Source of the DNA: Vibrio pacinii DSM 19139
GTDB taxonomy: Bacteria; Pseudomonadota; Gammaproteobacteria; Enterobacterales; Vibrionaceae
NCBI RefSeq assembly: GCF_000711795.1
Contig: NZ_JONH01000002.1
Span: 310,001 to 374,000 of the forward strand
Direction: 5' to 3'
Length of the DNA: 64,000 nucleotides
A program made the position numbers and the translations under genes. The stretch's first letter is position 1; every line of letters begins with the position of its first letter. Positions 8,710-17,327 of the stretch are shown here, piece by piece. Below the pieces are notes generated by a model that had not been told where the DNA came from, searched no databases, and worked only from the letters and a program-made list of their open reading frames with translations.

Positions 8710-10062
8710 TTATTTCAATGCATCCCAAGTGGCTTGCACATCGTTGGCGACATCTTGCGCAGCTTTGCCGCCACTGTAATCGACCATGCCTGTCCAAAAA
8801 GCACCTGCGCCGATCTTGCCTGGCATCAAGTCTGAACCATCAAAGCGGAAAGTGGTGGCTCGAAGTAAAATCTCGCCCTGTTTTTTGAGCGTGTCATTGC
8901 CGTAAGCTTCGACGTTCGCCCCTTTATGTGGGGTTAAGAACCCTGATTGCGCCATCCAAATTTCATGGGCAATTGGTGACTGGAGAAATTCCATAAAGGC
9001 GCGAGTAGCTGGGGAGTCTTTGGTAATACTCCACATCGTTCCAGCGCCAAGCACAGGTTTACCCAATGGTTTTGATTCGTAGGACGGGAAGTAGAAGAAG
9101 TCGACATCGGTGCCGAGCTCTGTGCCTTCAGGAAAGAAGCTTGGGATAAACGAAGCTTGGCGGTGCATGTAACATTTTACCGGAGAGGTAAACATCCCTT
9201 TGGGTGAATCGCGGAAGTCGGTTGCGGCCACGGCGCGTGATCCGCCATCGACATAGGCATCATTACGCACGAACCAACCAAACTCTTCGATGGCGTTAAC
9301 CACTTTGGCGTCGTTAAATTTGAGCTCGTTGGTCACCCATTTATCGTAGTCAGCGGGCGATTGAGTGCGAAGCATCATGTCTTCAACCCAATCGGTTGCA
9401 GGCCATCCAGTTGCACCACCTGAGCCTAAACCAACACACCAAGGCGTTTCGCCATCTTTAACGATTTGTTGGGTGAGCGCTTTTAACTCTTCCATGGTTT
9501 GCGGTACGTCATAACCTGCGTCTTCAAAGTTTTCAGGTACATACCAAACCAAAGATTTCAGGTCGACTTTATAGAAAAATCCGTACAGCGCCTCTTTGCC
9601 GTCTTTACCTTTGAATGTGCCAAGGTCAACCCAAGACGACCCCGCGGCATAATTGTCATTCAGCCAGTCCGCCGTTTTTGGCTCAAGTGGTGTTAAGAAA
9701 CCTTTGGAGGCCAGATCCGCAGCTAAGCCAGGCTGGGGGAAAATAGCAATGTTCGGCGCACTGCCAGCCTGAACATCAATCGCAATTTGCTGCTCAAAAG
9801 AGTCTGACCCCGAGTAATTTACCGTTGCGCCTGTGGCTTGCTCAAAGTAGGCGAACACGCTTTCAACGAGCTCTTTATCTTCGGTTAACCATGGGCCAAA
9901 AATGGTCACTTGTTGCCCTTTTAAATCTTGGCTTTTAAGGGCTTCATAGCTCTGCCAATTAAAGCGGGCATCTTCGCCGGGAGCGTATTTTAAGTCGGCA
10001 GCTAGAGTCGGGAAAGATAAGACTGCGACTGCAATTGAACTAGCAAGTAGAGTGGTTTTCAT
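8710..10062 (-). CDS. aglE: Alpha-glucoside-binding protein (AglE-like)
   Basis: A 450-residue periplasmic solute-binding protein and first gene of the operon. The signal peptide ends near residue 21 (SFPTLAA|DLKY). The mature part has the CUT1 binding-protein fold, with the segment WCVGLGSGGATGWPATDW near residues 211-228 that is typical of AglE-type proteins for sucrose, trehalose, maltose and related glucosides. No lipobox cysteine is present, so it should be soluble. The neighbouring phosphorylase and glucosidase support an alpha-glucoside ligand. A perfect 14-bp palindrome about 100 bases upstream is a candidate operator for the divergent LacI-type regulator. Confidence 0.87.
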   Translation of the reverse strand: MKTTLLASSIAVAVLSFPTLAADLKYAPGEDARFNWQSYEALKSQDLKGQQVTIFGPWLTEDKELVESVFAYFEQATGATVNYSGSDSFEQQIAIDVQAGSAPNIAIFPQPGLAADLASKGFLTPLEPKTADWLNDNYAAGSSWVDLGTFKGKDGKEALYGFFYKVDLKSLVWYVPENFEDAGYDVPQTMEELKALTQQIVKDGETPWCVGLGSGGATGWPATDWVEDMMLRTQSPADYDKWVTNELKFNDAKVVNAIEEFGWFVRNDAYVDGGSRAVAATDFRDSPKGMFTSPVKCYMHRQASFIPSFFPEGTELGTDVDFFYFPSYESKPLGKPVLGAGTMWSITKDSPATRAFMEFLQSPIAHEIWMAQSGFLTPHKGANVEAYGNDTLKKQGEILLRATTFRFDGSDLMPGKIGAGAFWTGMVDYSGGKAAQDVANDVQATWDALK

Positions 10063-10160
10063 TGGTCAGACTCCGTGTATTCAGATACTTAGTAAGCGTT
10101 TCTTGTTGTATAACCGAGCGTCTTGTACCTAATCGTGATAGTGATTTATTAGGCTCATGT

Positions 10161-10174
10161 CTTAATCGATTAAG
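10161..10174. promoter_or_regulatory. Candidate LacI-type operator upstream of aglE
   Basis: CTTAATCGATTAAG, a perfect 14-bp palindrome with the central CG typical of LacI-family operators. It lies in the 340-base divergent region (10063-10402) between aglE and the LacI-type gene. A second, imperfect copy is at 10328. Function is inferred from position and symmetry. Confidence 0.6.
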
Positions 10175-10327
10175 CTATCAGTAATCAAAATAGGAGTTGA
10201 CGCTAAAGTTGCTCGTTTTTTGCGCGCTTGTTGTGCCTTCGATCAAACTTTAAGCCGAAGTTTTGTATGAAATATGACCGCACTCACACTCACTTAATGC
10301 TGATTTTTGCGCGAGTACTTATTTTTA

Positions 10328-10341
10328 CTTAATCGTTTTAG
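10328..10341. promoter_or_regulatory. Second candidate LacI-type operator
   Basis: CTTAATCGTTTTAG matches the palindrome at 10161 at 12 of 14 positions and lies 62 bases before the regulator start. This suggests autoregulation or looping with the first site. Confidence 0.5.
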
Positions 10342-10402
10342 ACTTTGGGTAAAGATTAACTATCTTTGCCTATAGTTGTTGCGTAATGGACGATTTCAAA
10401 CG

Positions 10403-11452
10403 ATGCAAAACAAAAAGCCAACACTTAAAACAGTAGCTGAACATCTCGCGGTTTCAACCGCAACGGTGTCGAATGCGTTTAATCGTCCTAACCAGCTGTC
10501 CAAAGCGCTGCGCGACAAGATTTTATTTGAATGTGAACGGCTTGGTTACACCGGGCCAAGCAACGCAGCGCGCAGCTTAAGAACAGGCAAAACCAGTGTG
10601 ATCGGTGTGTTGCTGGCGGATAATCTGGCGTATAACTTTACCGATCCTGTCGCCAGTGAGTTTCTGACTGGCATTTCCAAAGTGCTTGATGCCGCGCACG
10701 TCAATATGTTGTTGCTGCCTTCAAAAAGTGAGAATTATCAAAACACTCAGGTCGAGAGTATTCCTGACAGCTTTATCGTTTATGGCAAACCGATCGACAC
10801 CAATGTGATTACCCATATTGTGCGTCAGCATAAACCTGTAGTTGCGGTGGATTTTTGTCTGCCGAACTTTCCATCGATTAATATTGATAATCAACATGCG
10901 GCTTATCAAGTCGCCAAACACGCGATTCACCGCCCGGATGACAACGTGATCATTCTCGGTCTGCGTTTGGAGCCCTCGACGTCGCTTTGTCTCACCAGCT
11001 TTAATCATCTTTATTCCAGTGAAGAGTCAGTGTCACGTTGCCGCTTTGAAGGCTACAAACAAGCAATGCAAGAGCGCGGCAATCTGCTCAGTGTTGAAAA
11101 GGTGTGGCAGATTCATGATCTTGAGATCTCGAGCCTAAAAACCATGCTACGTGGCACGTTAACGGCTCCGGAAAAAGTCGATGTATTGTTGTGTATGAGC
11201 GATAAAATCGCCCTGGCGGCGCTTGATGTTGCCAATGAAATTGGCCTGACCATGCCGGACGATATTCGCATTGTTGGCTTTGATGGCATTCCCATTGCAG
11301 AGCGGGTTGGACTGACGACTATTGAGCAGCCGATCATGCAAAAAGGGCAACTGGCGGCGCAGATGGCGTTGGGTCAAATAGCGCCAGATTCGATTCAGCT
11401 TGAGAGTAAATTAGTGATTCGAGCCAGCAGTGAACGTTTTCCTAATCAGTAA
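10403..11452 (+). CDS. LacI-family regulator of the alpha-glucoside genes
   Basis: A 349-residue repressor of the LacI/GalR family. The N-terminal helix-turn-helix is TLKTVAEHLAVSTATVSNAF (about residues 6-25) with hinge helix ARSLRTGKTSVIGV. The rest is a periplasmic-binding-protein-like sugar sensor ending in the usual GFDGIPIAERVGLTTIEQP segment. I chose the ATG at 10403 because the helix-turn-helix then begins at the normal distance. The ribosome-binding site there is weak, and a TTG nine codons earlier is possible. It is divergent from aglE and directly precedes the glucosidase gene, whose ribosome-binding site overlaps its stop codon. It probably controls both units through the palindromes at 10161 and 10328. 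Confidence 0.87.
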   Translation: MQNKKPTLKTVAEHLAVSTATVSNAFNRPNQLSKALRDKILFECERLGYTGPSNAARSLRTGKTSVIGVLLADNLAYNFTDPVASEFLTGISKVLDAAHVNMLLLPSKSENYQNTQVESIPDSFIVYGKPIDTNVITHIVRQHKPVVAVDFCLPNFPSINIDNQHAAYQVAKHAIHRPDDNVIILGLRLEPSTSLCLTSFNHLYSSEESVSRCRFEGYKQAMQERGNLLSVEKVWQIHDLEISSLKTMLRGTLTAPEKVDVLLCMSDKIALAALDVANEIGLTMPDDIRIVGFDGIPIAERVGLTTIEQPIMQKGQLAAQMALGQIAPDSIQLESKLVIRASSERFPNQ

Positions 11453-11461
11453 GGAGGCACT

Positions 11462-13147
11462 ATGAACAACCAGCAGTTGGCGAAGCGTTGGTGGCACAAC
11501 GCCGTTGTGTATCAGATTTATCCGCGCAGTTTTAATGATTCAAATGGCGATGGCATTGGTGATATCAAAGGCATCATCGAAAAACTGGATTATATTCGCG
11601 AGCTTGGGGCTAATGTGATTTGGCTGAGCCCAGTTTACCAGTCGCCAATGGATGATAATGGCTACGACATCTCTGATTATCAGAGCATCGCGCCCGAGTT
11701 TGGCACCATGCAAGATATGGACAGGTTAATTGCCGAAGCGGATAAGCGCGGCATCAAAATTATGATGGATCTGGTGGTCAATCATACCTCTGATGAGCAT
11801 CCTTGGTTTGTCGAGTCTCGCCGTTCAAAAGACAGCCCTAAGCGTGACTGGTACATCTGGAAAGATCCCAAATCGGATGGCAGTGAGCCAAATAACTGGG
11901 AGTCGTTCTTTAAGCCTAAAGCTTGGACGCTAGATGAAACAACAGGTCAGTATTACCTGCATATATTTAGCGATAAACAACCTGATTTGAATTGGGCCAA
12001 TCCTGAAGTGCGTGAAGCCGTTTACGAGATGATGCATTTTTGGCTTAAAAAAGGTCTTGGCGGCTTCCGTATGGACGTGATCAATATGATTGGCAAACCG
12101 TCAGATTACCCAGATGCGACGATTTTTGATCAAGGTGTTGCAGGATGGGAACATTGGTCAAACAATTTATTGGTTCACCAGTACTTGCGGGAAATGCATG
12201 ACAAAGTACTGAAACATTATGATATTTTGACCGTGGGTGAAACGCCTTTTACCACCACATTGGACGGCCGTTTTTACTCCAATCCGGCGCGTAATGAGAT
12301 CAGTATGATTTTTCAGTTCGAGCATGTCAGCATTGACCGAGAAGAGCACAACGCGGTCAAAAAAGATTTCGATCTGGTGCAATACAAAGAGATCATGACG
12401 CGCTGGCAAGAGGATTTGTACCAAAAAGGTTGGAACAGCCTGTACTGGAGTAACCACGATCAGCCGCGTACGGTATCACGTTATGGGTGCGACTCAGCTC
12501 AGTATCGAGTTGTCAGTGCAAAAATGCTGGCGACGGTACTGCACATGATGAGCGGCACGCCGTACATCTATCAGGGCGAAGAGATCGGTATGACCAACAA
12601 ACACTTCAATAGTATCGATGAATTCAACGACTTGATGGCGAAGTTCCATTATCAAAAGATGATCGCGCGTGGTGTGAGTGATCAAGACTCTATCGCATTT
12701 CTGAATGATTTTTCTCGAGATCACGCTCGGGTCCCCATTCAGTGGAATAACCAAGCCAATGCCGGTTTCACGTCAGGTACGCCATGGTTGCCACTTAATG
12801 ATAACTATCAGCACATCAATGCCGAGCAAGCGGTCAGTGATGCGGATTCTATTTATCACCATTACCGTCAGTTAATTGCTCTGCGCCAAGGCGACGACTA
12901 TGGTGATGTGATTGTTTACGGCGCGCACCAGCTACTCGACCCAGATGACCGCGAAGTTTACGCCTATCGACGCGAGCACCAAGGCAAAACTCTGCTGACG
13001 ATTGCTAATTTCACTGACAAGTCGCTAGAGAGAAGTTATCAAGGTAAAGTCACAAACCAGCTTATTAACAATGGTGTAGGCGTTGTCGATGACTTAATAA
13101 ACCTGCAACTTCAGCCTTACCAAGCGCTGGTGGTTGAAATCGTCTAA
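11462..13147 (+). CDS. GH13 alpha-glucosidase, oligo-1,6-glucosidase type
   Basis: A 561-residue cytosolic GH13 glucosidase without signal peptide. The four conserved regions are DLVVNH (103-108), GFRMDVINMI with nucleophile D205, VGETP with acid/base E260, and SNHDQPR with D333. Valine directly after the nucleophile and the INMI continuation match oligo-1,6-glucosidases. In that group this valine is associated with alpha-1,6 specificity, where a threonine is found in alpha-1,4 enzymes. It likely releases glucose from imported isomalto-type or mixed glucosides. A strong AAGGAGG ribosome-binding site begins at the stop of the LacI-type gene, so the two are cotranscribed. A strong terminator follows. 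Confidence 0.87.
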   Translation: MNNQQLAKRWWHNAVVYQIYPRSFNDSNGDGIGDIKGIIEKLDYIRELGANVIWLSPVYQSPMDDNGYDISDYQSIAPEFGTMQDMDRLIAEADKRGIKIMMDLVVNHTSDEHPWFVESRRSKDSPKRDWYIWKDPKSDGSEPNNWESFFKPKAWTLDETTGQYYLHIFSDKQPDLNWANPEVREAVYEMMHFWLKKGLGGFRMDVINMIGKPSDYPDATIFDQGVAGWEHWSNNLLVHQYLREMHDKVLKHYDILTVGETPFTTTLDGRFYSNPARNEISMIFQFEHVSIDREEHNAVKKDFDLVQYKEIMTRWQEDLYQKGWNSLYWSNHDQPRTVSRYGCDSAQYRVVSAKMLATVLHMMSGTPYIYQGEEIGMTNKHFNSIDEFNDLMAKFHYQKMIARGVSDQDSIAFLNDFSRDHARVPIQWNNQANAGFTSGTPWLPLNDNYQHINAEQAVSDADSIYHHYRQLIALRQGDDYGDVIVYGAHQLLDPDDREVYAYRREHQGKTLLTIANFTDKSLERSYQGKVTNQLINNGVGVVDDLINLQLQPYQALVVEIV

Positions 13148-13170
13148 ACGGCGCGCGTATAAGACAAAAT

Positions 13171-13203
13171 AAAATGCCATGGCTTAACAACCATGGCATT
13201 TTT
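13171..13203. terminator. Bidirectional terminator
   Basis: AAAATGCCATGG / CCATGGCATTTT with an eight-base loop, and T-runs on both strands. It separates the convergent glucosidase and DMT transporter genes. Confidence 0.8.
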
Positions 13204-13232
13204 ACACTGTAAACAGAGGCGATCGATTGAGT

Positions 13233-14138
13233 TTATTTGGCTTTTTGTGCGCACGGTGTCAGGCGCATTTTTTTTGCTCTTAGCCTAGTCAATACTTGCG
13301 GTAGTAGTGACATCGCAATCATGCTCATCATTAAGCTGTATTGAAATAGGCTGAACGATTCGCCCAGTAACAGCAAGCCTGTGACGATCCCTGCAATCGG
13401 ATTGGCAATACCGCCAAAGGTAAAGTCGACCACAGACATGCGTTGTAATAACCACACATACAAACCGTATCCGAGCGCAGTATTGAGTATGACCAGCCAG
13501 CTCAAGCCAACAAGATTGAGCATCGATAAATGGCTCAATATTTTGCTGTATTGTTCAGGAGCGATCACGGCTTGTAGGCCAGAGGCGACAGATAAAATCG
13601 CACCACCAAGAATCAATTGCCAAGTCAATACCGTCCACCAATGGATGCGATTGCCCAATGATTTGGTCAAGGTACTGCCGATAACGATACAGGTAATCGC
13701 ACCTAGCATCGCGATAAGTCCGATAGGGTTAAGGCTGATTGAACTAGGATCAAACAACATCCACGCCAATGCGATTAATGCCACCCCACTTAACGATTGA
13801 ACATTATTTGGTCGCTGTTTACCGCGGAGCCAATGATAGAGCATGGCAAATACCGGAACCGACACCATACCTACGCCGGCAATGGCTGACGGTAGATTTA
13901 AGGCCATCACAAAAATTAAACCAAAGAAGGTGGCAATATTAATCAGCCCAAGTCTGAGCAAGATTGGCCAATCGCTTTTTTGCGGCAAACTTGGCTTGAT
14001 TGCCAGTAGCAGCAATCCGGCCGGTAAAGCTCGAATGGCACCAAGCAGCAACGGCGGCCAATCTGTCAGGGCATATTGTGTCACCGCGTAGGTGGTTCCC
14101 CACAAAAACGCAGGGATCATAGCAAGTAATACATTCAT
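13233..14138 (-). CDS. DMT/EamA-family exporter
   Basis: A 301-residue inner-membrane protein with about ten hydrophobic spans in two EamA repeats. The N-terminus MNVLLAMIPAFLWGTTYAVTQY and the C-terminal GGIANPIAGIVTGLLLLGE are typical of drug/metabolite transporter superfamily members. The substrate is unknown. It is transcribed divergently from a MarR-type regulator, with two copies of the same palindrome between them, so it is probably a regulated efflux pump for a compound sensed by that regulator. The basic C-terminal tail is on the cytoplasmic side. Confidence 0.82.
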   Translation of the reverse strand: MNVLLAMIPAFLWGTTYAVTQYALTDWPPLLLGAIRALPAGLLLLAIKPSLPQKSDWPILLRLGLINIATFFGLIFVMALNLPSAIAGVGMVSVPVFAMLYHWLRGKQRPNNVQSLSGVALIALAWMLFDPSSISLNPIGLIAMLGAITCIVIGSTLTKSLGNRIHWWTVLTWQLILGGAILSVASGLQAVIAPEQYSKILSHLSMLNLVGLSWLVILNTALGYGLYVWLLQRMSVVDFTFGGIANPIAGIVTGLLLLGESFSLFQYSLMMSMIAMSLLPQVLTRLRAKKMRLTPCAQKAK

Positions 14139-14144
14139 GTTAAT

Positions 14145-14162
14145 TATCTTTATGTGAAGATA
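14145..14162. promoter_or_regulatory. Candidate MarR operator 1
   Basis: TATCTT-TATGTG-AAGATA, a perfect inverted repeat with six-base spacer, just upstream of the DMT exporter start. An identical half-site pair with the same spacing is at 14203. Confidence 0.65.
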
Positions 14163-14202
14163 GTTTGATTAAAATGTACGCTTAAAGTTGCTGCTTGTAA
14201 AG

Positions 14203-14220
14203 TATCTTTATATTAAGATA
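14203..14220. promoter_or_regulatory. Candidate MarR operator 2
   Basis: TATCTT-TATATT-AAGATA, the same inverted repeat as at 14145, centred 58 bases away and 40 bases before the MarR-type start. The size suits a MarR dimer. Confidence 0.65.
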
Positions 14221-14260
14221 ACTCATCTATTGTTGTTAATACCTGTGGAGATTAAACGAA

Positions 14261-14743
14261 ATGGATGCGATTGACCGCGTTGTAGGCCAATGGGCGGCAG
14301 AGAAACCAACGTTAGAAACAGAACCCATGGCGATCATGGGGCGCCTGATGCGCGTGGCGAAGTATATGGAAGCTGAAGTCGCTCAGTTGCATAAATGTCA
14401 CGACCTTAAGCCAGGGGAGTTTGATGTTTTGGCGACTTTGCGTCGTAGTGGTCAGCCTTACCGCCTGACGCCTTCTGAGTTGATGGGCTCGATGATGCTG
14501 ACTTCAGGGGCGATGACCAACCGACTCGATAAACTGGAATCTAAAGGGTTGATTGCTAGGGCGCATAGCCAGTCTGATCGTCGCAGTGTAACGGTCGAGC
14601 TATCGGCTGCCGGACTGGCGCTGATCGACACCTTGATAGAACAACACGCCGCAGTGCAAGCCAGTTTGGTTTTAGGGCTGAATAGCGAACAAAAAGCGCA
14701 GCTCAATCAAACTCTTAAAGCTTGCCTAGCGCAGTACGAATAA
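14261..14743 (+). CDS. MarR-family transcriptional regulator
   Basis: A 160-residue cytosolic winged-helix regulator. The MarR core is visible as LKPGEFDVLATLRRSG, the recognition helix in LTPSELMGSMMLTSGAMTNRL, and the wing GLIARAHSQSDRRSVTVELSAAG with the conserved DRR. Helices at both ends should form the dimer. It faces the DMT exporter across a 122-base region holding two identical-half-site palindromes, which suggests that it represses the exporter and itself until a ligand binds. The ribosome-binding site is GGAG about ten bases before the ATG. Confidence 0.85.
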   Translation: MDAIDRVVGQWAAEKPTLETEPMAIMGRLMRVAKYMEAEVAQLHKCHDLKPGEFDVLATLRRSGQPYRLTPSELMGSMMLTSGAMTNRLDKLESKGLIARAHSQSDRRSVTVELSAAGLALIDTLIEQHAAVQASLVLGLNSEQKAQLNQTLKACLAQYE

Positions 14744-14774
14744 CCTTGTCCACCTGTCTAATGGAATCGGTGTT

Positions 14775-15917
14775 ATGCAGTTAAATAGCTTGATCGCTCG
14801 GCAAATTGTCGAGCGAGCGACAAACATCATTAAATATCCTGTGAATGTGATGGATGAAAATGGCCAGATCATTGGATCAAGCGATCCATCGCGTTTATAT
14901 CGGACTCATGAAGGGGCTTTGCTCGCTATTCACGACAACCGCACCCTTGAAATTAACCACAGTGTCGCCAGTACGCTCAGTGGTGTTAAAGAAGGGATTA
15001 ATCTACCGATTGTGTATCAAGACAGTGTGATTGGTGTGGTGGGCATCTCGGGTAAGCCTGAACAAGTGCGAAATTATGGTGAGTTGGTCAAGATGACGGC
15101 GGAGCTGATTGTCGAGCAAGCGGCGTTAATGGCACAGATCCAGTGGAATAAACGCCACCGTGAAGAGCTGTTATTGCAACTTATTCAAGGGTCGACCCTC
15201 AATGAAAATCAGCTGCTATCGATAGCCGAGCGGCTCGATCTTGATTTATCTCAGCCGCGGGTTGCCGCAACAGTCAAGGTGATTCCAAAACCCGGAGAGC
15301 CACTAACTTTGGAGCAATTGCAACAATTAGTCCATCTGTTGGAGTACCCAGAAAGAGACAATATTGTCGGCATTGTTTCTGTGTCGATGAACGAGGTTGT
15401 CGTGCTAAAGCCGGTGACGGTGGTGGAGGGGACGTGGAATAAAACGGAGGAGAAAAAACGGGCCAAGCGTTTGCTCAAACGGATTGCTCAACAGGCCGAC
15501 TTCTCTGTCAAAATCGCCATGGGAGAGTATTTTGCTGGGCTTGGCGGGTTATCTCGATCTTATGCCACTGCCAAAGCGACCTTAGCGTGCAATGCAGAGA
15601 GTAAAGAGTCGATCCTGTTTTATCAGCAGCACAAGCTATCGGTATTGATTGATGGGCTGAAACAAGACGACTGGCGACGAGAGCAGTTGACGCACCCGCT
15701 CGATAAGTTGGGTGAGAAAGACGCAAAAGGTGTGCTGCTTAAAACCCTCAAGGAATTTTTTGCTCAGGATTGCGATCTGGCTCAAACCTGTGCAGCTCTC
15801 CATATTCATCGCAATACGCTACGCTATCGCCTAGAAAAGATAGAACAAATTACTGGTTTATTTATCAATAAGTTAGATCATAAAGTTCAACTCTATCTAG
15901 CGATAAAATGCTTATAG
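14775..15917 (+). CDS. cdaR: CdaR-type sugar-diacid/glycerate regulator
   Basis: A 380-residue activator of the CdaR (SdaR) family. The N-terminal sugar-diacid recognition domain covers about residues 5-135 (LIARQIVERATNIIKYPVNVMDENGQIIGSSD region). A GGDEF-like middle region follows. The C-terminal PucR-type helix-turn-helix is LAQTCAALHIHRNTLRYRLEKIE (about 335-357). In E. coli CdaR induces genes for glucarate, galactarate and glycerate use. Here it directly precedes a GntP permease and a glycerate kinase, so control of glycerate uptake and phosphorylation is the likely job. A 20-bp palindrome follows its stop codon. Confidence 0.87.
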   Translation: MQLNSLIARQIVERATNIIKYPVNVMDENGQIIGSSDPSRLYRTHEGALLAIHDNRTLEINHSVASTLSGVKEGINLPIVYQDSVIGVVGISGKPEQVRNYGELVKMTAELIVEQAALMAQIQWNKRHREELLLQLIQGSTLNENQLLSIAERLDLDLSQPRVAATVKVIPKPGEPLTLEQLQQLVHLLEYPERDNIVGIVSVSMNEVVVLKPVTVVEGTWNKTEEKKRAKRLLKRIAQQADFSVKIAMGEYFAGLGGLSRSYATAKATLACNAESKESILFYQQHKLSVLIDGLKQDDWRREQLTHPLDKLGEKDAKGVLLKTLKEFFAQDCDLAQTCAALHIHRNTLRYRLEKIEQITGLFINKLDHKVQLYLAIKCL

Positions 15918-15929
15918 TTTGACTATCTA

Positions 15930-15949
15930 AATTGTGCGTTTGCACAATT
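15930..15949. promoter_or_regulatory. Candidate CdaR operator
   Basis: AATTGTGC-GTTT-GCACAATT, a perfect 20-bp palindrome between the CdaR-type gene and the GntP gene. Its position upstream of the permease promoter suits an activator site. The match to a CdaR motif is inference. Confidence 0.55.
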
Positions 15950-16052
15950 ACCATCCCCCTTGTGTGGGAGAAATTTGTTATTTTGCATAAAGAATTTCAC
16001 GCTAACTGCTTCTACTCTGCAGGCAGTTAACGAAATAAACGGAAACAGCAAA

Positions 16053-17318
16053 ATGATAGAAGTCTCTACGCTCGGAGCCTTGACGGCCTTAGTCGTCGCC
16101 ATTGCTCTGATCCTCAAAAAAGTACCGCCTGCGTATGGCATGATTATCGGTGCGCTTATCGGTGGTGTTGTCGGCGGCGTATCGCTTACAGATACCGTGT
16201 CACTAATGATCGGTGGTGCGCAAGGTATTGTGACTGCCGTGCTGCGTATTCTTGCTGCTGGTGTATTGGCTGGCGTATTGATTGAATCTGGCGCCGCGAC
16301 CTCGATAGCGGAAACCATCGTTAAAAAAGTCGGTGAAACGCGCGCGTTGTTAGCACTTGCTATCGCTACGATGATTTTGACTGCAGTGGGTGTGTTTGTC
16401 GATGTCGCCGTTATTACGGTTGCGCCGATTGCTCTCGCGATTGCCCGCCGCGCAAATATCTCTAAAACGGCGATTCTGTTGGCCATGGTCGGTGGTGGTA
16501 AAGCGGGTAACGTGATGTCACCCAACCCAAATGCTATTGCCGCGGCCGATGCGTTTAATGTGCCTCTTACCTCGGTGATGGCGGCAGGAGTGCTCCCAGG
16601 TTTATGTGGTTTGCTGCTGGCGTATTTCATCGCTAAAAAATTGGTTAACAAAGGCACTAAGGTCGAGGCCAGTGAGGTTGTCGAAGTTGACCACTCACGT
16701 TTGCCAGCTTTTAAGGCGGCCATTGTGGCTCCTTTGGTGGCGATTGCGTTGTTGTCATTGCGCCCGATTGCAGGAATTAACGTTGATCCGCTTATCGCGT
16801 TGCCGCTTGGTGGCTTACTTGGCGCAGTGGTGATGGGTCGATTTGCTGATACAAACCACTTCGCGGTTGCCGGTCTTAGCCGCATGGCACCAGTGGCGGT
16901 CATGCTACTGGGCACCGGTACACTTGCCGGCATCATTGCTAACTCGGGTTTAAAAGATGGCCTTATTGATGTGTTAACGGCATCAGGCTTGCCATCGTTC
17001 GTCTTAGCACCTGTTTCTGGTGCGATGATGGCATTGGCGACTGCCTCAACAACGGCGGGCACGGCTGTGGCGGCGAGCGTCTTTAGCAGCACCATTTTAG
17101 AGCTGGGTGTGCCAGCATTGGCGGGGGCGGCGATGATTCACTCGGGTGCGACGGTCCTTGATCATATGCCACACGGCAGCTTCTTCCATGCCACAGGCGG
17201 CGCGGTACACATGGATATTCGTGAGCGTCTCAAGCTAATCCCTTATGAATCGGCGGTAGGTCTAATGATCGCCTTTGTTTCAACCATGATGTTTGGCGTA
17301 TTTGGCCTGTTTGTTTAA
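16053..17318 (+). CDS. GntP-family permease (probable glycerate transporter)
   Basis: A 421-residue inner-membrane permease with about twelve hydrophobic spans. It belongs to the GntP family of gluconate, glycerate and related hydroxy-acid symporters. Features include the glycine-rich opening LALTALVVAI-like span, GGGKAGNVMSPNPNAIAAAD near the middle, and the C-terminal ATASTTAGTAVAASVFSSTI and HSGATVLDHMPHGSFFH segments. The start at 16053 gives MIEVSTLGALTALV, the usual N-terminus. The longer frame would add a non-homologous leader. The CdaR-type regulator before it and glycerate kinase nine bases after it point to glycerate as substrate. Confidence 0.85.
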   Translation: MIEVSTLGALTALVVAIALILKKVPPAYGMIIGALIGGVVGGVSLTDTVSLMIGGAQGIVTAVLRILAAGVLAGVLIESGAATSIAETIVKKVGETRALLALAIATMILTAVGVFVDVAVITVAPIALAIARRANISKTAILLAMVGGGKAGNVMSPNPNAIAAADAFNVPLTSVMAAGVLPGLCGLLLAYFIAKKLVNKGTKVEASEVVEVDHSRLPAFKAAIVAPLVAIALLSLRPIAGINVDPLIALPLGGLLGAVVMGRFADTNHFAVAGLSRMAPVAVMLLGTGTLAGIIANSGLKDGLIDVLTASGLPSFVLAPVSGAMMALATASTTAGTAVAASVFSSTILELGVPALAGAAMIHSGATVLDHMPHGSFFHATGGAVHMDIRERLKLIPYESAVGLMIAFVSTMMFGVFGLFV

Positions 17319-17327
17319 GGATTTCTT

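Noticed and set aside
15923..17095. 390-codon open frame on the minus strand
   Set aside because: It lies opposite the GntP permease gene and is low-complexity (Ala/Thr/Pro/Ile), as expected from the antisense of a membrane-protein gene with regular codon use. The sense strand has clear family motifs and operon context.
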